Below, in pieces: positions 35,701 to 49,084 of a stretch of 64,000 nt of DNA. This DNA is from Paramecium sonneborni (Eukaryota > Ciliophora > Oligohymenophorea > Peniculida > Parameciidae): the NCBI GenBank assembly GCA_905182985.1, contig CAJJDN010000011.1, forward strand, positions 310,001-374,000, given 5' to 3'. The position numbers were made by a program, and so were the translations under genes. The notes under the pieces are model-generated. The model ran no database searches. It saw only the letters and a list, made by a program, of their open reading frames with translations, and was not told the origin of the DNA. Numbering within the stretch: position 1 is the first letter of the stretch; each line of letters starts with the position of its first letter.

Positions 35701-35884
35701 ACTAATGAGAAATATAGTCTATTTAAATAGATGCTTGTTAATATTTCTCATAATTAGGGCCTAGAAGTTATTATATATTTGGTTTAGGAAGTTGTGATTT
35801 AAGCAAGTTAATTTGATGATTGTAGTCTAGAAGATCAACTATTGGCCACTTGGAGAAGTGATACACTCTCTTAAATTTAAGCAT
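32703..35884 (-). CDS. Large RRM-like protein, probably mitochondrial
   Basis: 1,034 residues after three introns (34977-34952, 33137-33110, 32931-32909; 26, 28, 23 nt, all TAG); length divides by three. The start MLKFKRVYHFSKWP is short, basic and hydrophobic, like a mitochondrial presequence (inference). Three segments resemble RNA-recognition folds: LLLINIPINVTIKEIQDFVY, RTVVITNINKTLSLQDVLHT with GQYGRVLNAVVPLE, and YCVCTFSSKAMAQRALYAIN. The C-terminal half is charged and helical (KYVQEEANRDSKEAM; LDKHGITTETFEVTDNEV). It could be a mitoribosome or RNA-processing component. It begins 22 bp after the stop of the B-box/WD40 gene on the same strand. Confidence 0.65.
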
Positions 35885-35906
35885 AAATTATTTGTGGATA
35901 TATAAC

Positions 35907-37465
35907 TCAAATATTAAACTTGAATAACTTGACAGACAAATCTGAACTAGCTGTGCAAAGGATTCCATTGTAATACTTTATTTTGTATATACGATCATTA
36001 TGAACAGGAATCTCTGATGTCACTTTCCTTAAAACAGGATTAATGAATTAGAGATATCCTTATTCATCCCCCCCTACAATAAGTTCATCATTAATAAATT
36101 ATAATGATTCTAATTCTGCTCTTTCTAATTTCTAAATATTATAACACTAAATTAATACAATAACATAAATAAATTAAAGGTTAATATCCCAGATGTTTAT
36201 TTTACGATCATCTCCGCATGAATATATATATTAGTCAATTAAGATAGCATTTACACATCCAGAATGTTTTTTTTACTTATTTTCAATTTTCATATGGCTG
36301 AGCGACCAGAGAATCAATTAACCGCCTTCATCTCCTGAAACTATTAAGTTCTTTTTGCTAGCTAAAGTATATACACAATTTTCATGTCCATGTAATACTA
36401 CAAGAGCATTCTTTTAAGAGGGATCCCATAAACGCAAAGTTCCATCTGTAGAACAAGTTATAAGATAATTGAATTTATCATTATATACAATTCTAACTAC
36501 ATAAGATTCATGTCCTTTTAAAGTGTTAACACATTCCCAAAGACTAGATTAAAATGCATTAGTTGATTAAGTTTGAATAAATTGAGAAAATATTTTAATG
36601 GTCTTATCATCAGAACAACTTGCAAATTTATTATCAGGAATTAGTGTAAGATCTTATACCCAATTAATATGATCTCTCAGAACTTGTATACATTAAAAAG
36701 TGTTCTAATTCCATATTTTAATAGTTTTATCTCTTGATGACGTTGCATAATCTCCATTATGAAGTTTAATCACACATCTCACTACATTTTCATGTCCATT
36801 TAGAGTAGTTAATAATTAAACAGATTCTTCTTATTAATGTTCACTGGCTTTACGAGTTTTGATGTCAAAAAGGTGTTCAGCATCATTCTTTAATTTTTCA
36901 ACCTACAATTTGAGTTTTTCATTGAGAGCAAGCAACTTTGTTAATATCGTTTCTTCTACATAAGAAAGTTATATCTATTCATCAAAAAAGTTTATTGGAT
37001 TCAAGTAGTAGTTTTTAAGTATTGGAATATGTTAAAAGTAATTATTTTCATTAATATTTATTAAAGTTTGGTAATTTTAGTTGAGTTCATCAATATTTAT
37101 TTTTTCTATCAAATATTATTTAATATCATATTCTAATTGATTAAAAATTTGATGAACTTACTGTCTCATCTCTTAGATGTTTTTAAATACAATGTCAAAC
37201 TTATCCTTCTATTTTTCAACTTTACAATCCGCCTTAATCTTAGCTTAGACTTCTTTAAATAACTAATAAATAGTAATCTCTTTGTGAGAAGAATCGTGAC
37301 TAGACAGACATGACTGACACAATTTTAATTAATCACAACCAGCTATTTTATTTTATAAATAAATTTACATTTTAAACAAACTTTTATTATGTCCTTGCTA
37401 TGTTGAGTACATTATAATTGTTCATTTTCTGTATCAGTGATGTCTAAATCTTTGAATGAATGCAT
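35907..37465 (-). CDS. B-box zinc finger, coiled coil and WD40 protein
   Basis: 510 residues after one 26-nt intron (37368-37343). Near the N-terminus CTQHSKDIIKVCLKSGCDQL and LCQSCLSSHDSSHKE form a B-box-like set of Cys and His ligands. A helical middle follows (VFKNIQEMRQQVHQIFNQLE). From about residue 230 there are seven WD40 repeats, for example LNGHENVVRCVIKLHNGDYA, KGHESYVVRIVYN, LITCSTDGTLRLWD, VSGDEGGQLILWSL and IYSCGDDRKINIWDIN. The layout is TRIM-like without a RING, suggesting a scaffold or ubiquitin-pathway adaptor. Function not known. Confidence 0.85.
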
Positions 37466-37623
37466 TTAATTTTATTTAAAATCTATTTTATTATAATTAT
37501 CATTTGTTTGCGGGTGTGACAAATGTCTTGGATATTCTCAATAAATCACATTCTTTTCTTGTTGTTTCTTAAATTATGTTAAAAAATGTATTTTCCATAA
37601 TCAAATCTGTTAACTCTATAAAC

Positions 37624-40600
37624 TCATCTTCTAAAAACATAGTCTTATAGTCTTTGTAATCCCTTTGAATAGATCTAAATTAATTATAATATATTTTACA
37701 AATCCTCCTATTTAAGTTCATCTCCTTTTTATTATTATTATTCAGGTTGATAAAGTGTAATTGGTTATTAATCTAATGCTCTTAAGATTTAATCAGTATG
37801 TGAATCAGTCAATATTTCTGTAATTATTTAACCTAATAATTATTAAAATGGATGAGCCATAGCATTATGTATTGGTGGTGGTGGTTACTTAAAAGAATTT
37901 ACTAATTCAACATTCAAACTTGATTTTTTTTTTATTCTTAAAAATAAGGTTTCTTTATCAACTGTTATTGCTTATGAATTTTAACTAACCTATGAAGTAT
38001 TAATTTGTTAGTTTTTATTTTCCCAACTTATAGTGCATTCACATTCTCCTTCATAAACAGATGGAGTTGATGCGGTTGTTAATGTTAATTTAAGTTCAAT
38101 AAATGATTATGCTTCTAATTCACCTTAAATAGGTTCAATCAAAAATTCATCACCACAACACAATCCTGGTCTATTATTTGAAAGTGTAAATTATGAAACA
38201 CCAAAATCAAATGTAAATTTACGATCATTTGATTAATTATATAAAATTATCATTCTATGTGCTGATTTTAAAGGTAATAATTCTCCAAAATCTATTTCTT
38301 CCAATGAAAAGAATACTTTTGAACCTATTGGAGATTAATGTGATCTTTATCTAGGAATTTCTATAGCTTATTTCTAAGTCTATTTTTTAGGTTAATTAGC
38401 ATATCCAGTTCCTTAAATAGCTAATTTAACAGGTTAAATTACTTTAACCATATCAGATACTTCAACCAACAATTCAAAATTATATGATTTTTATTCTAAT
38501 GGTCTAAATTGACAATATAAATATTGTTTCTCATTTGGTAATAGGGAACCTTGAGGATTCTGAATATCAAATACATTAAATTAAGAATCAATTATTTCAC
38601 CATCTATATCTATTTCTTTTACTATTGTTTTATATTAAACTTTAGAACTTCCTACATTCTAAATTTCTATAGGATATTTAACTGGTTATAATAAACCAAC
38701 TGGAGTATCAGGCAATTCAAAACTATTTTTTTTAACTGCTAATCTACCTTCTAATGGAGCCAATGTTGTTCCTTTTAAATTAAGCACTAATGGTTTGCCA
38801 TTCAAAATTTATAAAACTACTCTTAAAAAATGACTTTCATTTGAAATTCCTTTTGATTTAAGTTCTTCATCTAAATTACAAGGAGTATATATCAATTCAA
38901 TATCTCTAAAACATTTTGGTGGAATTACACCACCTTTAGGTTTAATTTAAAATATATTTTTTTCTAGAATTGCTTTTTCAAATGTATCTTCTTCTGAAGG
39001 TTCTCCTGGATCTGCCCATGGTTCTAATTCTATTTAATGATCTGAAGGTAATTTAAATTACCACTCTAAATCAGTTCCACCAATATTCTATATTGTTATT
39101 ACTATTTTTCTTGATTTTACTTATGGTTTAGATGGTAAATATCCAAAATTCCAATCATAACTTCTTAATCTCTTTTATAACTATTATGCTTAATCAAATG
39201 TTAATTATTCTATTTTTAAAAACTTCTATTCATCTTCATTTAAATCTTTTCCTAATTCTGTATTTATTTAATTAATTTAAAAGTTTTCCCATAATGTTGC
39301 AACACTTATTGAATCATTTCTTACATCAGCAATTTTTAATAAAGGATAATTTCCTTTTGCTTTTATTTCTAATTTACATTTCTAGGATATTATTTTCTTA
39401 TTTTAAAAATTAGGACCTTTAGGAGCTTTAGGATTTTTTTCTGTTGCAATAACATCTAAAACTAAGTCAAATTCACAAACTTCTATAGGATTGAACATTA
39501 TTCCTATATCCAATTTTGAATTAGCTGCAATAATTCCATTCTATAAATCTAAAGTAAAAGATCTGTTTATAAGTGCTATCATTTTTTAATCAAATTTCTC
39601 TTTTTCCTTACTTTTTGGTCTTAAAACCAATTCAATATAAAATGTACAAGGTGAATTATTAATTAGTGTTGCATATTTTTTTGTATTGAAATTAACCTTA
39701 ATTATATTAAAATCAATTTGATCAACATTTAAATGAAGATTTCCATCTGTTCCTTGTCCAAATATTTCAAATTAATATGACAATTCTATAGGTTTTCTTT
39801 ATTCAAGTGGAAAATCTTAATTTCCAGAACCTGGAATATGATAACCAATAAGATTTTAATTATCTGCTAAAATTTCAGTAGCTGTCATAGGTACTTTAAT
39901 TTTATATTTTTTATTTCTTTTATAAGGAATGAATTAACAATCTAAATGTAAAACTTCATTTGGTTTTATTTAACCAGAAGAAGGTTCAATATATAATTCA
40001 TTTTAATTTTTTTCTGGAACATCAATTGAATAACTCATAGGTACTCTTGATTCATTATGAACAGTTATTTTTTATCTAGAATATACTCCAACAAAAGAAG
40101 GAGGAAAGAAAACCTTACCATCATTTTATAATTTGAGTGAAGGAGTAGAACAATATCCTATAGCCTAAAGAGTAATTTAATTAGAAGATTAATGATTCAT
40201 ATGACATATAAGAGTTTAATTATAAGCCTTATTTTCAATTGGAACAAATTCAACTAGTAACATTTAAGATGATTTTCCAAATACCAAACCTTAATTAGGA
40301 TATACCCTAAAAGTCTTTGTTGGATCAGGACTAAAATTAAAATATATTGGAGTGTCTGATTTATTGATAAATTCTACTGTTTAATAGACAGATTCCTCAA
40401 TTGTACATGGAGGAAAATACAATTTATTTGATGGTCGAAGTTCTATTATTGGAATATAAGGTTAAGAATTTATTCCAAAAGAATGCCCTACACATCCAAT
40501 CTAACCACTAAATGTTGGTATCATTTCTTTAGAAGCAAAATCAACTGTATTTTTTTAAATTGTTACTCCTGTTTATGATAATTTCAAATTTGCATTTTAT

Positions 40601-42141
40601 CCAAAAGATTCATTTAAGATTGAACCTTTACTATTTTTTACTTAATCTAATATTTTTTTAGTTAATTTTGGATTATATTTTATTGCAAAAAATTGAATAT
40701 ATTGAAAATAGTAATATGATGATTTTGTAGGTCTAAAACTAACCTAGAATCTGCATTTAGAATTTGCTTAAGCTGATTAAGTTTCAGGATATACTGTAAA
40801 AACAGGTACTTTTTCACCATTTATTGTTGGATGAGTTTAAATAGTCCAAAAAATTGTCAATTTACAATTTAATCTATTATGTAATTCTATATCTCTAGCA
40901 CTACTTTATTGTTAACATTCAACATAGCTAAAATCTATAAAATCTTCAGAAAATTTAATTAATCTATTATCAGAAGATGGTGGAAGCATCAATTCTTTAA
41001 ATAAAACTGTTTAGTTAGGATTTTCTTGCCATTCTCCTTAAAGATTACTTTAATTTTGTTAATTGATTTTCATCAAATAAGAATTTTCCATATATCTAAA
41101 ATCTACTTCACTTAATTTTCCTTGTATCACTCTTCTTCTAAAATTATCTACATGTTATTAAAGTAATGGTATTGGTTTTATTAAAAGATCATAACAAGTA
41201 CCAATTAAATCAACAAATTTAATTTGATTACTTGCTATACAATAAATTCTTTCATAGTAATTAATTGTATTTTTTGGAGTAAAAGAGATTATAATTCTAT
41301 CAAAACTCTTGCTTTGTATTTATCCTCTTATCTTATTAAATGCAAAGATATTATTAAGATCTGTGTAAAACTAATAAGTAGTTGGAAGATCAGAATCATT
41401 ATGAATTGTTAATAATTTAGTTGCTTAATTACCTATTTTAATTTCTCCAAAATTAATAGATTATTCACTTAAATAAACTGCATGTTCTAATGCTTATCCT
41501 ACACATTCAAAAGTTAATTCATTTCCTCCTTAACATATTACTTTAAATCTAATAACAGAGACATTAAGTATTTTTGGTTAATAAGTGACCTTTATTAAAA
41601 AAGTACTTTTTTGAGGAATGGTTCCAGAATAATAATCTAAATTAAATGCATTATCTTTGAATTCATCATCGATTATTTTTTAAATTTGAAATTGAGCTGT
41701 AACTTCTGATTAGTTCTTGATTGTGATTTCTTTAGATACAGTCTTTCCAATTAGCAAGCTTTCAAAATTAAGTTTTTTTGTATTTAATTGTAAAAATGGA
41801 TATTTACCTATGCCTGATACTTTTATCACTCTTGCCTATTCATATTAAATATGCAAAATTATAGATGCTACAACAACTTCAGCTTAAACTGGGGCATAAG
41901 TCAATGTAAAATTAATTCTTGCTCCAGGAGCTATTTATCCTCTAATTAATTAATGTTAAGCTTACCTATCAGGAGTTATCTTGAATTTTTAGAATTCGAA
42001 ATGAAACTAGACAGGATACTCATTTGGATTTTCCATCATAAAAGATAAATTAGATGATAATGTCACTGCTGTAAATCCAATATCGAGGGCAAGAGGGATA
42101 TTTGTCAATATCAACTGATGTTCTGCTTATTTTTTTTTCAT
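37624..42141 (-). CDS. CFAP65-like ASH/MSP-repeat ciliary protein
   Basis: Single exon, 1,505 residues. It is built of repeated immunoglobulin-like ASH (ASPM-SPD2-Hydin) or MSP modules, each with a pattern such as INFGEIKIGNQATKLLTIHN, LYFPPCTIEESVYQTVEFIN, VFFPPSFVGVYSRQKITVHN and IDFNIIKVNFNTKKYATLIN. The order and size recall CFAP65 (CCDC108) of the central-apparatus or transition-zone region in motile cilia; hydin and CFAP47 are alternatives. No membrane segment is obvious. The C-terminus ends with a helical tail (IYSKGLQRLQDYVFRR). Family type is confident, orthology moderate. Confidence 0.8.
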
Positions 42142-42343
42142 TATTTTAACAATTATATATATTTAATTGTCTTTTTATTTTAATTAATTTCTAAAAATGT
42201 TTACTATAATTTTTTATTTAAGATTCAAGGGTCTCTGTTTATGTGATTTATACAATTGTAATTTATGAAATAAATTAATTTATATAAGAAATTAAAGATA
42301 TAGTAATTTTTATTATACATGAGAGAGGATTGTTTAATTATCA

Positions 42344-43666
42344 TCATCTTATATCTAATCTTATAGAATCCAGTTTAGATTGATTAACAAAATTAGAATT
42401 TTTATTTTTAGAGGGAAACAACTTCCAAAATCTAAGAGTTTCATCTCCACTTCCTGTAACAATATTTTCTCCATCTGGACTTAAAGATAAATATAAAACT
42501 CTAAAAGTATGACCATATAAAGTTGCAATCCTTTCTATTTTTGGCATTTTCCAAACAGCAACTTAATTAAGAGAATAGCTAGAATATATAAATAAAATAA
42601 TACCCATGTGAAGTGACTAATTCATTAGTATTAGTAGACCATTTCATATTACAAATTTAACTACCAGTATCTACACTATTTTAGAGTTATCCATTAGATA
42701 TATTCCAGAATTTTAAACATTTATCTGTGGTTCCACCTCCACTACAGAGAATGTTTGTTTGATGAGGAGACCATGCTAGAGCTTTAACTGCTGCGACATG
42801 TTCTTTAAATACATACATTGATTAATTTGGCATTTTTATTGATTGTATCATAACATTATTATCGTTACCTCCAGAAGCCAAAAACTATTCATTTGGACTC
42901 CATTATAATCCACAAACTTCTTATTTATGACTTTAAAATTATAATTCATAATCATTATTTGTTCTAATATCTTAGAACAATATATTTTTATCTCTACTTC
43001 CACTTGTTATGTTAAATCCATTCCAATCTAAACAACCTACTCTCAAATTATGATTTTCATAAGTTTTTAATATCTTTGCTTTAACAATATCATAAATTCT
43101 AACTGAACCTGTATCATCTCCTATAGCGATGATTTCACTTCTATCGCACCATTTAACACTACTAATACAAACAGGAGCTTCAATTTCTAATAATTATGTA
43201 GTTTCATTAGTTATAGCATTCCATGTATATACTGAATTTCCTAAACCAACTCCAATCTAATTGCTCATACTCCAATCTATAAGTTGATTATAAAAATCAT
43301 CTTTCAATTTAGGAGCATCCAAAATCTTATAAGGTGTCTTTGCTATTTTTCTTACAGGAGAAGGACATTCATTCTCAAAAATATAAGGTTTATATTTTGA
43401 TGGTTGTCTTTGATAGACAAATAAACTTGATTAAGATTTGTTTTCCATTAATTTCTATTTTAATAAACTATTGTATTTTGCTTAACAATTCTCTACTCTC
43501 AATTATTCATTAAGATCAAGTTCTTTTAATGATTCATTCTTCTAATCCTCTACCATATGTATTTGATAATCACTTAAATTGACTTTCTCTGGAACTAATC
43601 TGACATTCTTACATACTCATACCTATCAAAATGCTTACCCTTTGATGTCGATCGTTGTCTTAACAT
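42344..43666 (-). CDS. Cdh1/Fizzy-related APC/C activator
   Basis: WD40 activator of the anaphase-promoting complex. Seven blades are visible: WSMSNQIGVGLGNSVYTWNA, SSVKWCDRSEIIAIGDDTGS, LRVGCLDWNGFNITSGSRDK, VCGLQWSPNEQFLASGGNDN, ALAWSPHQTNILCSGGGTTD, NMKWSTNTNELVTSHGYS, and RVLYLSLSPDGENIVTGSGD. The protein ends with Ile-Arg (LDIR), the tail that docks on APC/C TPR subunits. One 25-nt intron is clear (42603-42579). A second near the start (from 43638) is needed for the frame, and is either 23 nt ending GAG or 44 nt ending TAG. Both are unusual, so the first 15 residues are uncertain. Confidence 0.9.
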
Positions 43667-43892
43667 TAATATATTAACGGATATATTTTATATATTTTTA
43701 ATTTGTTTATATATTTTAACACATATTTATTCATGTATAGGTTAGTTGTATTTTAATATTATTTTAACCCCCATCCTATAAATTATTTATTAACTTTTCA
43801 TACCCTTTAACATTTTTTATTTTACACTGATCTCATTAATTTATTAAAATAAATTTCATTTGGTCATCTAAATTAAAAAATAGATACACACT
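43667..43892. promoter_or_regulatory. Divergent upstream region
   Basis: 226 bp between the divergent starts of the Cdh1 gene and the unknown gene at 43893. It must hold both promoters. Very AT-rich; no specific element recognised. Confidence 0.4.
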
Positions 43893-44432
43893 ATGTATGA
43901 TTTATCAGAAGAGAAAATAAACTCAAGGAAATTAATTTTTCTTATGTATTCTTAAAGACACGAACCTAGAAATGCCTCATTAGCTGTCTAACAAGTAAAA
44001 ATTATTAAAAAATAAATTCAACCTAATAAAAAAGATGGCAAACCTAGATATTTAACTCCAAAAAAATTAAGTCAATCATTTTAAGCTAGATTACAAGAGC
44101 TTCCAATAATATCTAAGAATCCAAAAAATTAATTTTATATTACTTAAATATTTACTCAAATCAAAAAAAAAGAAAAAAATCCATATTTATAGGATTGGAA
44201 TTAAAAATTTGATTCTTTGGTATGTGGAACTTTAAGAACATTCAATTAAAGTAAAGAATAAAAATTATTCAATAAATCATTTAGTTTCGAAGAGTAATAA
44301 GAAATGATCTTATCATTTAAACAAAAACCTCCTCTCCAGTCATTAAAAATGAGAAAGTTAATATAAAATAAATAGAAAAAATTTGATAAAGAATTAGTTA
44401 TTGATGATATTTCAAAGTATTTTCAAGATTGA
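43893..44432 (+). CDS. Unknown basic protein, 179 residues
   Basis: Single exon from ATG 43893 to TGA 44430-44432. Rich in Lys, Gln and Pro, with segments RYLTPKKLSQSFQARLQELP and LSFKQKPPLQSLKMRKLIQN. The C-terminus is acidic (ELVIDDISKYFQD). No family recognised. Its stop overlaps the stop of the convergent coiled-coil gene by 10 bp. Confidence 0.65.
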
Positions 44433-47400
44433 TAATGCCCTCTTGTGATTTAAAATAATCTTCCAAATTATTTTGATGTCATCTTAGCATTTTATGTTAA
44501 AGTATTTTTTTTGACTCTCACCACAAAATCCATTTAACCTTAAGATTTATTACTTCTTTAACTCTTGCTTCCTTGACTTACACTAATGCTACGAGATTAT
44601 ATTAAAGGAGTTTATTAATTTTTATCTTTTTCAAAAGAAAACTAATTTAGATTAGCATTAAGAATATCATCTTTATTTTAAATACTATTTAATTTCTTTA
44701 CTTAAGATTAAGATTAATTTTCTATTGATTAATATTATTTAGTATCAATAGTTTATGATAATTATTCTAACTTGAATTAATAAACTTCAGATTATTTTAA
44801 TTAAATATCCTACTCTATTTTTTCAACTTCAACTTAAAATTTAGATTTCTTAAGCAAATTTGTTTAATGTCTTAAAAAAATAGAATTATTAATTGAAATA
44901 GATTATTCGTCGAATGAATTTTATGTTTTAAAATCTTCAGACTTGTTAAGAGTAGAATAATTATTTTAATTTTAGAAATTATTGTATTAATCTTAATCTT
45001 CTATTTAGTTTTATTATTATTAACCCTAAGCAGATAGTCTATATCTTATTATTTATTATTTTTATTTAGCATTTTCTTCTCTTACTCTTAATAATTCATT
45101 CTTTAATTCTTCATTATTACTTTATAATTAAAATAAGTTATCAGTTTATTATTTCAATTATTAATTCACATCTTTTAGACTCGCACAGTAAATAAGAGAT
45201 TTGAACTTAATTATTTTGTAATCATTTGATCTTTTGTTATAATCAGTTTTTAGTTTTTAATTTAAGTTAAGCTGTTCCTTTAATTTGATATTTAGTTGCT
45301 CAATGTTTTTGATTTATTAAGCATTTTCATTTTTGAGTGTTTTTGTTTATTCAAAAAGATTTTTATAAGATTTATCTAAATTAATCAGTTTTTAATTTGT
45401 TCTATCCCATTAACTTAAAGCATCTTCAAGTTTCATCTTAGAAACCATTTCTTTTAACATCATTTTATAATTGTTAATTTTAATGGCATTTCTTTCAACT
45501 AAAAACGATTTATCTTTATTCCCTAATTTTTCTTATTCATTAAATTTTATTTCAAGTAATCTATACTTTCTTTAACATTCTTCATACTTTACTCTTATAT
45601 CAGCAATTTCATTAATAAATTCACCTATTCTTTGATTATCATCATTTATGACTCGATCTGAAAATAATTATTTAGTAACTAAATTATTGTTTTCAAAAAC
45701 CTTGACTTTATATAAAGATAAAATATCAACTAATTCTTTTCTTTAAGAATCAAATTCATTTTAAAGTGCTTCGAGTTTATCTCTCTCGTTAATTAATTCT
45801 TATCTTTGATTGTCTATAGTTTCTTACAATTATTCAATTTTTTTATTATTCAATAATTCAGCTGCTGCAAATTCCTATAAATTTAATTTTATTTTATTCT
45901 CCTATTCATTCAATTCCATTGTAAGAGTATGCAATCTTTATTGACTGAAACTTAAACATTTTTCTAAATCTATTATTGTTTCTTCTTTTCCTTCTAAACT
46001 ATTTTATAGTAGTTCCACTTGGGCCTTTTCTTTAATAAATAATTCATCTAAATGAATTTTTGCAATTTTCATTTATTATATATTTTAATTTAAAGCTAAT
46101 ATTTCATTCTATTAAATTTCTATTCTTTAAACTCCAAATGAATATTCTACTTACATTTTTTAAAACTTTTTAATTTCTTTATCATGTTCTTCTATTAATT
46201 CTCTATTTTCCTTTTACAATTATAAAATACTCGATTTATAACCTTTCTCTAATTGTTCAAACGAATCAATAGAAATTTTTAATTTTTAATTTTCTGTTTG
46301 TAAATCAAACTTTTATTATTTTAATATTTAATTCTCATTTGTTAATTTCAAATTCACATCTAAAAGATCTTAATAGTTCCTTTGATATTTTTCTAATTCT
46401 TGCAATCTAGAAATTATTTTAAAATTAAATTACTTGTGAATATTGTCCTCTTTAAATTTTGAAAATTGCATAGATAACTAATTAAATTAATATTCATAAT
46501 TCATAGAATTGCTTTAATCATTAGCAGAATTTTTAGTTAATTTACTAATTTTGATTTCATTAATTTGAAGTTTATATTATTTTTCATCTAATTATCTTTT
46601 CAAATTTTCTATTGTCTATTTGAGATGAGAGATTTCATTTACTCTAATTTCTTTTTCTTCTATTAAAATTTCCAATTATTTTTAAGATTTCATTAAATCA
46701 TTGCTAATTTTATCATATAATACTCTTATCTCTTTAAATTCCTCCACAATTTTAGTGTACTCTTAACCTAATTCTCTATATACAGATGTAATTTAATTGA
46801 TCCGATATTCAAACTTAATTCTTAATGCAACTTCTTCTTCAAATGCAGTATTAGATTAATGAAAATCTATTTCTGCATTGTCTCTTTGTAATTTTAACAC
46901 ATAATTTTAATCAGTTGTATCTTATAACATATTCTATAATTTATTTATTTCCTCTTTGGCCTAATTTTCTATAACCTTAAATTAAGTTTCTCTTTAAACT
47001 AATGTTTGATTGAGCTCTTCAATTTTTTATTAACTTTCTTACTAAATTTAATTTATTGTAAAATAAAAATCCCCTTTTGCAACATATTCTAAAAGAATCC
47101 CAAAAACTTTCCAAATCGAAGCAGTTAATTATAAATTTTTAAGAATTTCATGAAGCATTTCATAAAATCCCACTGTATAGACAAACATACTTCTATAGAG
47201 TCTACCAACGTCTTCATCCTTAACTCCGGCACTCTACAATCAAAATTAGAGAGTCATTTACAACCTTTAAAGAATTTCTATCAAGTCCTAATTTGCTTAA
47301 ACTGATTTATTTTTCATTTAAGCAAGCTTCCTTCAATATATCATTAATCCATCTTTCAATTCCATTTTATTCAACTATTGATATAGGAATAGATGCATCT

Positions 47401-47486
47401 TAATGTTATTTAAATTACCTGGATCCCAATCTTTATCTAGTATCAATGGTAGAAGCTTAAAATGATTTCCTAAATATGTCATTCAT
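44423..47486 (-). CDS. Long coiled-coil protein, 1,011 residues
   Basis: One 28-nt intron (47261-47234) gives exactly 1,012 codons with the stop at 44425-44423. The N-terminal 180 residues look globular: SIVEQNGIERWINDILKEAC, then GVKDEDVGRLYRSMFVYTVG, the latter resembling the head domain of hook-like or centrosomal coiled-coil proteins. From there to about residue 850 it is continuous coiled coil, with a Ser/Gln-rich tail (PLIQSRSISVSQGSKSQRSN). Likely a basal-body or cytoskeletal protein; exact family unknown. Ends tail-to-tail with the preceding gene. Confidence 0.75.
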
Positions 47487-47715
47487 TAATTTATTATATA
47501 AAATTTAAAAGGCAATCAATTACTTTTCTTTAAATCATAATTTTATTAAACAGTTAATATTTTTGGCATAGCCTTTTTATTTAAGTAGATTAAACTCATA
47601 TATATTGTTTAAATTCATTAAATAGAAATTTAAAGGTTTAATATGTTATTTGGATTTTATATAAACAAGTTTAATAAAGTTTTTAATTAATATTCTTTTA
47701 ATTTTAATAATAATA

Positions 47716-49048
47716 ATGCGTGTTTTCGTAATTGGAGTTGGAATGACGAAATTTATTAAACCAGGAAAAGATGATAATCCTGATTATCCTATTATGGCTG
47801 CTTAAGCAACAAGAAGAGCTCTTCATGATTCAAGTCTTACATTTAAAGATGTTAAGATGGCAGCTGTAGGATATGTTTATGGAGATTCAACATGTGGATA
47901 AAGAGCAGTATATGAAGTTGGTATGACTGGTATACCAATATATAATGTAAATAATAATTGTTCAACTGGATCATCAGCTTTACATTTAGCCCATCAATTT
48001 ATTACTGGAGGTCTTTATGATTGTGCTCTTGCTTTAGGTTTTGAAAAGATGGAGAAAGGTATAAATGTTTATATTTGTAGGTTCTTTAACTTTGAAATTT
48101 CCAGATAGAACTTAACCAGTTGATAAATTAGTTAATTATTCTGAGGAATGGTCTTCAGAAAAAAGTAAAGGTCCATGGGCACCAAAAATTTTTGGAAATG
48201 CAGGAGTAGAACATATGTAAAAATATGGAACTAAAGCTGAACATTTTGCAAAAATCGCATTTAAGAATCATTTACATTCAACAAGAAATCCTTATAGTTA
48301 ATTTAGGGATAAATATAGTTTAGAGGAAATAATAAAATCTCCAAAAATTCATGGTCCTTTAACAAAATTATAATGTTGTCCAACATCTGATGGTGCGGCT
48401 GCAGCTATACTTTGCAATGAAAAGTTTATGTTAGAACATAATTTATAAGATTAAGCAATAGAGATAATAGGATGTGCATTAACAACAGATAATGAATCTA
48501 CATTTGTATAGAAATCATTAATGAATTTGGCTGGATATGATATGAGTAGAAGAGCAGCAGAATAAGTATATTAAAAGACAGGAGTAAATCCAAAAGAAAT
48601 AGGAGTAGTTGAATTACATGATTGTTTTTCAGCAAATGAATTAATTACTTATGAAGCTCTAGGATTATGTGAAGTAGGAAAAGCAGGAGAATTTATAGAT
48701 AAAGGAGATAATACATATGGAGGAAGAGTAGTAGTAAATGTAAAATAATTAATTATAAATTGAAAGCCTTCAGGTGGTTTAATTTCAAAGGGACATCCAT
48801 TAGGAGCAACAGGATTAGCATAATGTGCAGAATTATGTTGGTAATTAAGAGGAATGGCTGAAGATAGATAAATAAAAAATCTGAACTATGCTTTATAACA
48901 TAATATAGGATTAGGGGGAGCATGTGTTGTAATATTGTATAAGAAATACAATTAATCAAATGGAAAAGTTAGGGCAGATTAATCTGCTAATCCTGATGTA
49001 TTAGAGAAAATAGAAGCGTAAAAATAATAGGAAAGACCTAGATTATGA
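47716..49048 (+). CDS. SCP2-type thiolase
   Basis: 427 residues after two introns: 48059-48080 (22 nt) and 48740-48766 (27 nt, AAG end, containing TGA so it must be removed). It starts [17 protein letters not shown]. The catalytic Cys lies in [16 protein letters not shown] near residue 80, then [18 protein letters not shown] near 295 and [20 protein letters not shown] near 340 with the active-site His. This family (sterol carrier protein X/2 thiolase part) cleaves 3-ketoacyl-CoA of branched or bile-acid type in peroxisomes. No SCP2 lipid-transfer domain follows and the last residues (QQERPRL) do not form a standard SKL signal, though RPRL is vaguely similar. Confidence 0.92.
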
Positions 49049-49084
49049 AATATGTATTATTATAAAAAAAATATTATTAATAAT

